50,365 bases of DNA from Silene noctiflora. Taxonomy: Eukaryota > Streptophyta > Magnoliopsida > Caryophyllales > Caryophyllaceae. The notes below the pieces were generated by a model that worked only from the letters and a program-made list of their open reading frames with translations, was not told the origin of the DNA and made no database searches. The stretch covers positions 68,362 through 118,726 of the forward strand of contig VHZZ01002637.1 of assembly GCA_009801015.1 (NCBI GenBank). Direction: 5' to 3'. This document shows, piece by piece, positions 11,747 to 21,318 of this stretch. A program made the position numbers and the translations under genes. Position 1 is the first letter of the stretch. Each line of letters starts with the position of its first letter.

Positions 11747-12315
11747 ACTGAACTGTGATAATTTTGAAAAATTGATTGCTAAACCTGTTGATTTTACTGT
11801 ATAATCACGGATGTTATATTAATGAGGAGGATTAGATGGTTTAGGGACTCTCTCTGTGTACTGGTGTTGTCTCAATTGTCTACTTAATCTGTTCACCTTT
11901 CTTTCTGGGGTCACAATGTGCAACTCATTGCAGACTAACAGCTCTAGTTTGTGTGCGTGTGTGTGATATCTGTTAAAATTGTCTCTCTTACTTCCCAGGT
12001 GACGTATATGTTCCGAAAAGAGCGAGTGTGTGACATGAAAGTATGCAGTCTATATATTGGAGAAAATGAGTCAGTTGAATCAAAAATATGCTTTCTGATG
12101 TCAGTTTCATTAGACATTCATTAAACAAAAAGTAACAAAAATTGCTCATGTCATAGTCGCTATAAACAAACCCAACATGCATATGATCGATAGGACAAGA
12201 TAGCTCATATCATAGTCGCTATAAACAAACCAACTTGAACCCCATCACTTGCGTGCGACTGTCTTATGAAATTGAAGTTGCTCAAATCGAGGATGATTTA
12301 AGGACAAAAATTATG
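11747..12315 (+). other. SF3B4 3' flank
   Basis: Holds the 3' UTR of SF3B4. A CATAGTCGCTATAAACAAAC stretch occurs twice about 60 bp apart (about 12153 and 12213). No other gene is seen. Confidence 0.35.
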
Positions 12316-12324
12316 AATATTGAA

Positions 12325-12734
12325 GAGTAAATTAGATTTTACTCCCTTTTAAAACCATTTTTTTTTAAAATTACTCTTTTTCGAAATTATTTTTTAAAAT
12401 TACTCCCTTAAGTTGCATTTTTTGCTAAAATTAGCCCCTTAAATTGCATTTTCTCCTAAAATTGCTTCAAAACTTCAATTTAAGTTGACTTATTTCCTCT
12501 ATTTTTGTACTTCCCCTACATTTGTCTACATAATTATACCTTTTAAAGTATAGATTGGTTAAGGCACAAACACAATAAGTTCAAAAACAGACGAAATAAG
12601 TTACTTAAAGTGGAGTTTGGGAGCAATTTTAGCAAAAAAAAATGCAATTTAAGGGAATAATTTTAGCTTAAAAATTCAAAAGGGAGTAATTTTAAAAATT
12701 TTGATTTCAAAAGGGAGTAAAATCTAATTTACTC
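12325..12734. mobile_element. Mutator-type MITE, 410 bp, 9-bp target duplication
   Basis: The element begins GAGTAAATTAGATTTTACTC and ends with the reverse complement of that sequence, so the terminal repeats are long and near perfect. It is flanked by the direct repeat AATATTGAA (12316-12324 and 12735-12743), a 9-bp target duplication typical of Mutator-like elements. Much of the interior also folds back on itself (TTGCATTTTTTGCTAAAATT against its complement). No transposase. Confidence 0.88.
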
Positions 12735-12896
12735 AATATTGAAATGTAAGCACACATGGAATTTGAAATATAAATCACTTTTTTTTAGCTACTTCAACTT
12801 TCTAGAAAACCTCTTCGGTTAAGGAATAATTATTATTTATATTTAAATTGTTTTAACTTTAATAAAATTGCTCGTAGTTGGTGAACCTTAAAGGAG

Positions 12897-13067
12897 CACA
12901 AATTCTCATTTGTGACGGGCTATTTTTCGTCACAAATTGTGACGGACCCAAATGTAATCATTTCTGTGAGAAAATGTGACCATTATTTGATAGATAATAT
13001 TTTATGAGTGATTAATTTTTATCATAAAAGTGGTCACATTTTATGACCGTCACAAGAGACCAACTGT
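12897..13067. mobile_element. Mutator-type MITE, family 'AATTCTCAT/TTGTGACGG', copy 1
   Basis: The left end reads CACAAATTCTCATTTGTGACGG; the right end, reversed, reads CAGTTGGTCTCTTGTGACGG. Flanks TTAAAGGAG (12888-12896) and TAAAAGGAG (13068-13076) form a 9-bp duplication with one mismatch. The interior is AT-rich and partly palindromic. It belongs with the copies at 32657, 33311, 38109 and 42136. Confidence 0.7.
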
Positions 13068-13154
13068 TAAAAGGAGAATAACACGAGAGATATCAAGAGC
13101 TAATCTTTATAAATTATAATGTAGTTTCTCTAGGGCTATATATGATAAATGAGA

Positions 13155-13638
13155 TGGCGCCACCTAGACCTGGCAAAAGTAACCCGACCCGATTGACCCG
13201 ATCAGAAAAAGCTGACCCGAGACCCGAAAGGACCCGAACTACATCACCCGAATGTAACCTGAAAACCCGAACAGACCTGACCCGACCCGTAACTGACCCG
13301 ATCTGAAAATGACCCGGTTCTGAAACCACCCAATCCGAAAATGACCCGACAAAACACAACTCTAATTGAACCGAAAAGACTTGAAATAACTTTTTCTCTC
13401 TTATTCATTGACCCGAAAATGACCCGACCCAAAATAACCCGACCCGGTTACCCGAAACTGACCCGACGAACAAACCCGAAATAGACCCGAAACCCGAAAT
13501 GACCCTAGGCGACCCGAATTAACCCGAAATCAATGAAAGACCTGAACTGGCCCGACCTGAACTGTCTCGACCCGAACCCGACCCGTTGACCCGATTTGCC
13601 AGGTCTAGCGCCACCGGGTCATACCCAATTTTGGCGCC
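13155..13638 (-). repeat. 33-bp GGCGCC motif, copy 1, split by the hAT element
   Basis: Without the hAT element and one copy of its 8-bp duplication, bases 13155-13164 and 13616-13638 join into 33 bp. Read on the minus strand this has the same layout as copies 2 and 3: TGGCGCC arms separated by 19 bp, with a conserved core (ATTNGG...ACCCGG). The orientation is opposite to the other two copies. Confidence 0.6.
13165..13607. mobile_element. Non-autonomous hAT element with GACCCG repeats, 443 bp
   Basis: Terminal repeats TAGACCTGGCAAA and TTTGCCAGGTCTA are perfect inverted copies. The flanks are a perfect 8-bp direct repeat GCGCCACC (13157-13164 and 13608-13615), the hAT hallmark. The interior is a degenerate run of GACCCG/ACCCGA words, in contrast to the AT-rich surroundings; such sub-terminal motifs bind transposase in hAT elements. 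No coding sequence, so it depends on a transposase elsewhere. Confidence 0.9.
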
Positions 13639-13639
13639 A

Positions 13640-14423
13640 CCAATGGCACTTTCGTAATTTATTAATATTTTAATTATCTTTTTAATCTTAAAATTTTAGA
13701 TAAATGAGGGCTTAATGGAAAAATACATTTATGTATCCTGTTAAGTAACTTTGGCGCAACCTATTTCGGTTCACTCCGCCTCCGACCACCCACGAGAATG
13801 ACTTGACTCATACTGTGTATGAAAAAAACTATAAATCGTTTTGACAAAAAAATTGAAAGAATTTATAAATTGGAATCGTTAGTTTTATGGTATAAAAAAA
13901 ATACATTTCAGCTCATTACTCAATTCTCTTGGATTAATTTTCAGTTTCTTTTTTCCTCAAAACAAAATACAATAACGAGAAAAATGAACAATTACGTTAA
14001 TGAGATACCACTATTATTTTAGAGATCAATTTTACTCAGTTTTTTTGAATAATTTTATAATTCAATTTTTTCTCTTTTATCAAAATATAATGACGTGAAA
14101 TATAAAGAATTAATGAGGTGTTAATTTAGTATGATTAAGTAATAAAAAAGTAAAACTCTATAAATACCGCACATTTATTGTGCGGGATTTAAACTAGTGC
14201 AACATTAAGCCACAATCAATTAAAAAATGGGATCTTTTTGTACTTGCTTGAATAAGGAAAATATAGATGTGTAGATTAATTGATATTTTGGCGCAACCAA
14301 AATACCAGTATAAACCAATGAAACAAATTCATTTATATAGATGTGGCTAAATTACAGTTTTACCCTTCAAAACTTATTTAAAATTGAAAACTAAATTAAT
14401 ATTTTCTTAATTTTATATTAAGA
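13640..14423. other. AT-rich spacer upstream of the first HMG-box-like gene
   Basis: AT-rich, with no supportable gene. TTTGGCGCAACC occurs near 13750 and again near 14288 in the same orientation, and may belong to the same repeat family as the 33-bp motif next to it. Stops break every frame of useful length. Confidence 0.35.
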
Positions 14424-14456
14424 TGGCGCTGAATTTCAGGGTCACCGAATGGCGCC
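14424..14456 (+). repeat. 33-bp GGCGCC motif, copy 2
   Basis: TGGCGCT at the left and TGGCGCC at the right, 19 bp apart, with core GAATTTCAGGGTCACCGAA. It lies about 155 bp upstream of the ATG of the first HMG-box-like gene, so it may sit in its promoter or leader. GGCGCC is itself palindromic, so the arms can pair. Confidence 0.6.
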
Positions 14457-14611
14457 CTAACACTACTTTTTTTTTTTTTTTTTTAAATGACGAGGAGACT
14501 GGGAGCTGCGGTCTTGGCCAGAAGAATCTAAACCCTAGAGTTTGTATATTTATATAACTTGAGAGGTTACAACGTAGAAGTGTTACCGCAAGCCCTAGAT
14601 AACGCTTCAAG

Positions 14612-16042
14612 ATGGGACGGAGATACAATCCCCGTGCTAGCACCGGATTTAAGAATTTTCCACCGGTTGCACGAAATACTCCAGAATGGGATGCGGCTAA
14701 GCGTCTCATTCATCATATCGCCCTTGTATATGCTGAGGATATGGTATTAAAGCTGTTAACTCGAACCTATGTTATTATGGAATGTAAGCGGTGTTTTCCT
14801 TCGACTGCTGTCTGTGACCTCTTGTTTAACCTTGATATTGCAGGATAACCACCCTAAATATCCTCTTCGCCTCCTGAAAGCGGGTCGTCACTTTAGTGGA
14901 ACATACTCTGTTTATTTTCGAGCCAAAGGAGCTGATCGAGTGACTGCCACCTACAAGGCTGAAGGTGGGGTGGATTCTGATGGTTCGTGCACCGATAATG
15001 GATATTTTTACAAAGTTGACGGGTCAGAAACACCAGGTTATTATGCTCACATCTTTCTTCCTATACATCAATTTATTTTCTTACACCAACATCATCTGAC
15101 TGCCTCAATGGCTACCGCAAATTGCGAGATAAGGGGTATTGGATGTACGCAGTCATACCCTTGTGTTAGCAACACAAAGAGACTGTTTCAGCGGGATGTT
15201 GCTAGGCCGCTATATCAAGTGTGTATATGCAGCTGATGTGACCTAAATCGAGAAGTCATTGCTGTCTTTGCTTGCAGAGAGAAAGAATAGAAGTCGGAAA
15301 ACTAATGGCAAAACTAAAACTAATGAGAAGGCATGTGAATCAAAGGAGGAACATACCAAGAGTACAACTCACACGGGAGGCGAGCCAGTTTCAGATACCT
15401 CTGCATTAGTTAACGGGTGAGTTCTGATAACTTCAGTTTGTCCTTAAGACATCACGGTCCTTTGTTTCGTGATTGAAACTCTGATTATGTCGATATTTTT
15501 ACTGACCGCCGTGTTTGTTTGATAGAGAAACGTCAGGCAACCTTCGCTCTCGTGCATTCTACCTTGTAGCGTATGTTTACCCAACTCATAAGCTTAGTTA
15601 TTCCATCTTTCTGCCTTGAGTAAATTTTTACTTTGTGGAGTAAACCGTAAATTTTAATGTACATTCTGCCTCTTTAACCTTGAAGGGAGGAAATCAGGAA
15701 CCAGAGACCTTACTTGGAGTATGCCAAGGTTAATAATTAATACGAAGTACTTAATACTCCTTCCGTCACAATCATTTGTTTACCTTTGTGGTTAATACTT
15801 CCTTTGTCAAAATTTAAATCAGGTAAGGAAGTTAGCATCATGCAAATGGAGAACCCTCTCAGAAAATGTAAGTGATGGCAAGACGTCAACTTGTTAATTG
15901 AGTTCAAATCTCGTACGATCAAAGTCGAACATGATTGATAACTTGGTTTCCAATACTTTTGCTGACTTTACTTAATTTGCATCGCGATCAGGAGAAGATG
16001 GTATACATGGATGAAGCTGCGAAAAGCCTAGGGAAACAGTAG
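14612..16042 (+). CDS. Unrecognised protein, cystatin-like N-terminus and HMG-box-like C-terminus (paralog A)
   Basis: Seven exons: 14612-14743, 14844-15036, 15278-15416, 15526-15570, 15686-15728, 15823-15867, 15992-16042; all GT-AG and in frame, 215 residues. Residues 20-105 (PVARNTPEWDAAKRL, YPLRLLKAG, YSVYFRAKGADRVTATYKAE) have a helix followed by strands resembling the cystatin/UPF0725 fold; this is a weak structural inference. Residues 109-155 form a basic Lys/Arg/Ser/Thr linker (RKNRSRK could be a nuclear signal). Residues 158-215 resemble an HMG box: SRAFYLVAEEIRNQ, then KLASCKWRTLSENEKMVYMDEAAK, matching the AF...EE.R, KW..LS..EK..Y...A pattern of plant HMGB proteins. The box is cut by introns into small exons, as in plant HMGB genes. 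I do not know this architecture from a named family. If right, the protein binds DNA in the nucleus. Confidence 0.72.
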
Positions 16043-16754
16043 TACCTCTATCCATACGACTATACTGCGTGAAATTTGAAGGTCGCTTACATGCTTAGAT
16101 TCTTCATACAGTTGCTGTTTCATGTAATATACGACTATACGAGCACATGATGAGAAATTTTATGATTGCCAGAAGAAATCTTATGATTTTGTAATATACT
16201 CCTATACGAGCACATACTAACAAGTGTAACGTAAAAAGTCTGTCTGTTATCTCGTCTTCGTTTGAACAATACAGAGAAAAAGAGGACGAGACGGCCATTA
16301 CTGATGCTGCAAAATCCCATTACCAAATAAGAACAGTGGCTTAAGCACATAAAGAAGTCAAGTTTACAAACTTACGGCGTATTACTTCCTCCGCACAAAA
16401 GAGTTCTTCCCATTTGTCTAATATATGTGAGGAGTATTCTGTTACTTTTTGTCACAATCTCCTATTCTCCCGCTCCCTCTAACCAACAATTTTATCGACA
16501 ATGAGAGCAAGATGTGAGGAGTTTATGAAAGGAGCAAAGGAAACATAAATATGGTGCACATGGAGGTTTATTGTTTTTTTATGTCTCAATCATTTGTTTA
16601 CCTTTGATTGAAACAGAGGGAGTTAAGTGTTTACCTTTGATACACCCAAACATTCAAGTGAAAAAGTTTAAAATTACATAATTACCCTAAAATATTTGGC
16701 GCAAAAATGAAAATTAATATTCTATTTTTATTTTTATTTTTCAATAAATTATAG
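16043..16754. other. 3' flank of paralog A with MITE fragments
   Basis: Contains the 3' UTR region of paralog A. A duplicated word (ACGACTATACGAGCACAT-like) occurs near 16131 and 16199. A Stowaway-like fragment (CAATCATTTGTTTACCTTTGA near 16587, followed by an AGAGGGAGT end) is present. No gene is seen. Confidence 0.4.
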
Positions 16755-16787
16755 TGGCGCCGAGATTCGGTGCCACCCGGTGGCGCC
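16755..16787 (+). repeat. 33-bp GGCGCC motif, copy 3
   Basis: Perfect TGGCGCC arms around a 19-bp core (GAGATTCGGTGCCACCCGG), total 33 bp, in an AT-rich setting between the two paralogous genes. A lone TTGGCGCAA lies 55 bp to its left. Confidence 0.65.
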
Positions 16788-16902
16788 CTATACCTTCCAA
16801 CTTAAAACACTTACCATATTCTCTGTAGGAAACGAAAAATCCGTAAACCTTGTATGTCACAGTTTACACACAACAAAAGGAGAGAAAATAATCTAGTGTA
16901 CT

Positions 16903-17405
16903 GTTGAGGAGCAACACTTTATAAGTTCTAAGGGTAAGATTATTGATAGTCTTCAGATAAGACTTTGGTAAGTCTTGAGACAAGACGTTGAGGAGCAACA
17001 CTTTATAAGTTCTAAGGGTAAGATTATTGATAGTCTTGAGATAAGACTTTGGTAAGTCTTGAGACAAGACTCACACAAGACTACCAATAATCTACCTTGG
17101 TCTTGACCAAGTCTTAAATTGGGTCTTGGAAATCCAAGACTCAACTTAAGACTTTGAGGTGAGTTTTGACCCCACCATGATTGAAAATTATCCAATTAGA
17201 GGCTCACATGTGTCCTTTCTTTTGTAAAAAAAAAAAAAAAAAAAGTAATGTGGAAAAGTAGAAAAGTAAAGTCTGAGGTGGGTCTGACAGATAATGTATA
17301 AAGTGTGAGGTAAGTCTGAACAATAAAGAAATAATAAAAGTTAGTGGAAAGCTGATGTGGCAAAGTCTTAAGACTTTGGAGAGTCTGGCGGATAATCTTA
17401 CCGTA
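16903..17405. mobile_element. MITE-like foldback element with an internal 84-bp tandem repeat
   Basis: The left part carries GGTAAGATTATTGATAGTCT and the right end, reversed, GGTAAGATTATCCGCCAGACT, so the ends are inverted copies. The interior is full of AAGTCTT/AAGACTT words that pair with one another. Units 16903-16986 and 16987-17070 are 84 bp each and differ at one base, a very recent tandem duplication. A fragment with the same end lies at 49811. The target duplication could not be fixed. Confidence 0.6.
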
Positions 17406-17540
17406 AATATCAATCGACGTATCAACGCCTTCAATAGAGTCAATTTCCTAAACTAAGGTATGATATTTAATTCAAAATATTTTGGTAACTTCAATTCCGT
17501 CGTTAAAAACTCAAGTCCAAACCAATCCGGAACTGAACCG

Positions 17541-18384
17541 CAGGGGCGGCCCATAGAATTTGGAGGCCCTGTTCCGAATTTTATTTTGAGGCCCCAAATA
17601 TTATATTATCCTTGTGATTCTTGTTAAAAAAACATTTGAACTTTATTTCAGCCATATTTAATGTTCTTTTTTCATCCAATAAATTAAATTGTTATCAAAG
17701 GTGTAGTAGTTATTAAGCAAGGACAATTTTAAATGTTCACTTATTTTAGTTAATCACCAATTCTTTTTTAAGACGGTTTATCCGTCTTAATCATAAAATC
17801 GGTCAAGTAGCAAATAATAAAACAAAAGCAGAATGCATGAAAAAAAGCAAAATATTTTTTCTTATATACTTAAGTGAGATGATATTTGATCCGTTTTAAA
17901 ATTAAAACGTTTTAAAACGGATACTTCGTCTTAAAGGAAAACTAATCGTTACTTAATAAATTTAGAAAGGGACAATCAATTCATAATATATTTGGAGCAA
18001 AAGTAGGAAAGTAGAAATGAGAATAGAAAAGCTATTTATTTACAATAGATGGATTAAGCAAATCAATCATTTTTTTTCTTCTGAAATATGAAAATTTAAA
18101 GACCAAAATTTATTGAATAAAGTAGGAGGGTAGCCAATAATTCACTTAAACAAATTAGGGAAGGAAGAGGTGGGGCCTACAGTAAGCCAAACAAAGTGGG
18201 AAAAAAGTCAAATGTGAAAGTTGAACCCGCACACTCTTGCTGGAGGATAAGAACTCTACCGTTGTGGCATCTGCCTAATGAAATTAGATTTGCAAGTTTA
18301 CACAAATAACTGAAAAATGAGGCCCCTCACTTTGTTGGGCCCCGGTTCGTAGAACCGGATTGCACACCCAACGGGCCTCTCCTG
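17541..18384. mobile_element. Non-autonomous hAT element, 844 bp
   Basis: The left end CAGGGGCGGCCC and reversed right end CAGGAGAGGCCC are inverted repeats. A perfect 8-bp direct repeat CTGAACCG flanks it (17533-17540 and 18385-18392). No transposase frame. Near the right end (18215-18280, minus strand) lies a tRNA-like stretch with an A-box-like GGTAGAGTT and a B-box GGGTTCAA, either a captured SINE head or a chance match. Confidence 0.85.
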
Positions 18385-18636
18385 CTGAACCGTCCCAATT
18401 ATTTGTTTATCTTTGATTTTGGACTTTTGGTACAAAGACTAAATTGTGCGAGACACCCAAAATGGAAAAGGTAAACAAATAACCACGGAGGGAGTACACG
18501 AACCAATGAAAAATTGTAAACTAGAAACGTAAGACTGTAAGAGCAACTTCAAAAACCCTATATTGACGGTCAGTCGGTTAACGCGTTACTGCTGTTCTCT
18601 GAGGGTGTTATCTTATACAGAATTAATTTCAGGGGT

Positions 18637-20247
18637 ATGGTGTTTTACGGAACCGGTTGCCGGATGAAATTTGTTAATGGTCGGAGGCGCCAGACTGGCC
18701 GTCAATGCACCGGGGGTAGATACTATGCACCGGTTGCTCGCAATAGTCCCGAATGGGACGTGGCTAAGCGTCTTATTGAGCCTATCTCGCTTGCAAATGC
18801 TCATGACATGGTATTTTCATTTTTCACTTGGTCTTTTCTATTCGGTTTAGTTTCACTTTCAGGTGCATTGAGCCAAGCTTTTAACTCGAACATATATGTC
18901 ACTTCGACACTTCATATGTACGCGGTATTTTCCTTTTTAATGCTTGCGAGTTGTGACCTCATGTTTAACAACCATCACATTGCAGGATAACCACCGCAAA
19001 TACCCGTTCCGCCTCCTGAAAGTGGGTACCAATTATAACCGGTACTCTATCCTATTTCGAGCCAAAGGTGCTGATCGGGTGACTGCAACCTACACGGCTG
19101 AAGTTATGCTGGATTCTCTCGGTTTTTACTCCGAGACCATATACTTCAACAAAATATCTGGCTCGGAAACACGAGGTTATTCTCATTCTGTTTTTTTTCT
19201 TCTATATAGCTTAACATTCCACCCTTATTTAATTCTTTTCATCACCGCTATCTTTGCTTGCAGAAAGAAGGAAGAGAAGTTGCAGTACTAGTGGCAAAGC
19301 CGAAACTAATGAGAAGGCATGTAACTCAAAAGAGGAGCTAAGCAGAAGCACACCTCACAAGGGACGCGAACCTGTTTCAGATACCCCTGCATTAGTTAGC
19401 GAGTGAGTTCTAATGACTTTAGCTCTTCCCAAATACATCATAGTCATTTGTTCCTTTATTGAAACTAGCTATTTCAGTAACAAAATTTTGCGAGGTCTCA
19501 AGACTCCACTACCTTATACTCCGTATGGTTTTGTCACGGTTTCTACTGACCTTTGTGTTTGTTTGTTTGTTCGTTAGAGAAACGTCAGGCAACCTTTCTT
19601 CCCGTGCATTCTACCTTGCAGTGTATGTGACTTACTTAACTCATAAACTTTGTTATTTCACCTTTATGCCGAGTAATTTTCCGCTTTGTGAAGTTTTTAA
19701 TGTACATTCTGTTACTGCAACCTTAAAGGTCGGAAATCAGGAACCAGAGACCTTACTTGGAGTATGCCAAGGTCAGTAACTAATACGGAGTACTCCCTTT
19801 GCCGTTGTCATTTGTTGACCTGTTATATTCTATGTAAGAAGTATTTTAATCAAAGGTAAACAAATGATTGGGATTAACCTGCTATAAATAGCTCAAATAA
19901 CATTTGTGGTTAATACTTATTTTGTTGAAATTTAATCAGGTAAGGAAGTTAGCATCGAGCAAATGGAGAACCCTCTCAGAAAATGTAAGTGACTTTTGAT
20001 GGCACGACGTCAACTTGTTTAAATCTCGTTGGCACCAAAATTGTTCTAATAGCAACCTTCAAATCGTATAAGTAGTATTCCGTAGATAATTAGTACCGAT
20101 TGGACGTGTTGAACATGATTGAATTGATAACTTGAGGCTCATGCAATTTCTTGTACATGCTCTCGCTGCTGACTTAACTTATTTTGCGTCGCCGATCAGG
20201 AGAAGATGGTATACATGGATAAAGCTGCTAAAAACCTACGGAAATAG
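18637..20247 (+). CDS. Unrecognised protein, cystatin-like N-terminus and HMG-box-like C-terminus (paralog B)
   Basis: Tandem paralog of the gene at 14612, with the same seven-exon plan: 18637-18810, 18986-19175, 19264-19402, 19578-19622, 19729-19771, 19940-19984, 20200-20247; 227 residues. Exons 3 to 6 have exactly the same lengths as in paralog A (139, 45, 43, 45). The N-terminus is longer; an internal Met at residue 10 could be the true start, because the 5' sequence TTTCAG just before may be a splice acceptor. Conserved blocks: PVARNSPEWD, AKRLIE, LFRAKGADRVTATYTAE, a Lys/Arg linker (ERRKRS), SSRAFYLAV, RNQRPYLEYAK and KWRTLSENEKMVYMDKAAK. Both frames are open despite clear divergence, and the changes sit mainly in the N-terminal domain and linker. 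This suggests selection keeps both. Function unknown; nuclear DNA binding is inferred from the HMG-like part only. Confidence 0.7.
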
Positions 20248-20460
20248 CAGTACTTCTATGGCTCTATACGACTATACTGCATGAAATTTGGAAGTCAGTT
20301 ACATGCTTAGTGTAACGAGCCGCAAAAACGAACGGTGACACTTAGATTCTTAGATGCTATTGTCATCTGTTTCCTGTCTTTACAAGATTTAGGTCTTCAG
20401 TACAAATGCTTGTAATTTAACATACTAACATCCTGTAGTATGCAAAGAATAATACTCGTA

Positions 20461-20648
20461 CTCACTCCGTCCCGGTTTATTGATAGAATTGAACCGATAG
20501 AATTGAGAATAGTTTCGTTGGATAATTTAATCATTCATAGTCATTGTTTCCCACTTCCCCTCAATTAACAACAATCACAAGGTCATTCCCGCGGTTTTGA
20601 TCTTCGTGCCAAAAGCAAAAGGTAAACAAATGATCGAAACGGAGAGAA
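20461..20648. mobile_element. Stowaway-type MITE, 188 bp
   Basis: Begins CTCACTCCGTCCCGG and ends, reversed, TTCTCTCCGTTTCG, flanked by TA on both sides (20459-20460 and 20649-20650), as for Tc1/mariner-derived Stowaway elements. The GTAAACAAATGA word near its right end recurs in several fragments between 15.7 and 20 kb, inside introns of both paralogs. Confidence 0.7.
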
Positions 20649-21318
20649 TAACTAATAACTAGACGGGATAACATGTTTGTCAAGTTAGACCATCTCTATG
20701 AGATGAGGAAAGCTCGTGATTGAACGAGAAAAAAAAAATAATAAAATAAAATAAATGACAAGAATATATAACACGAAGTGTTAACAGAGGAAAGTGAGGT
20801 GGATGAAAGAGGTGGTTACGTATGCACATACTCTGTAAAATAAAGAGAAAAATTGCATACTCTGTAAAATAAAGAGAAAAATAAGGAGACGGACATTGCT
20901 GAAAATGAAAAATCAAATTACCAAATAAGAACAGTGGCCTAAGCACATAAACGAAGTAAAGTTTACAAACCGTAAACCTTATTAAAGGTGTATTATACAT
21001 CTCTGACTCTAGTTGTTACTCAATAATCATGTATCCTGTCGATAAACAGCCTCTTCAATCAAATTAACAATCATCGCCATTACAAGGTGACCTATAAAAA
21101 CACCGGAAAAGAGAAAGGGTAATATGGTATAAACTGTGTTAAATAGAACTAGATACTCTCTCCATTTAACTCAATTAGGTTTGTTTGCCTTCCTATAATT
21201 TATGTGTGGAGAATTTTGAACAAGATTGACCAATATAGAGAGTATTTTTTTTGTTCATTTCTTTGTCAAAAATCTATGTCGAACCAAATGCCTGGCTGTC
21301 CGCTACTTGTCTTAGACT
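20649..21318. other. Spacer between paralog B and the convergent bZIP gene
   Basis: AT-rich; includes a short tandem repeat (GCATACTCTGTAAAATAAAG twice, about 20825-20880). It probably holds the 3' UTR of the bZIP gene on the minus strand. A Stowaway-like end lies near 21153. No further gene is visible. Confidence 0.4.

Noticed and set aside
14424..16787. Reading the 33-bp motif as Helitron 3' ends
   Set aside because: Copies are followed by CTAA and CTAT rather than a constant CTRR, the hairpin is not placed about 10 bp before it, and no TC 5' end or A-T insertion site could be set.
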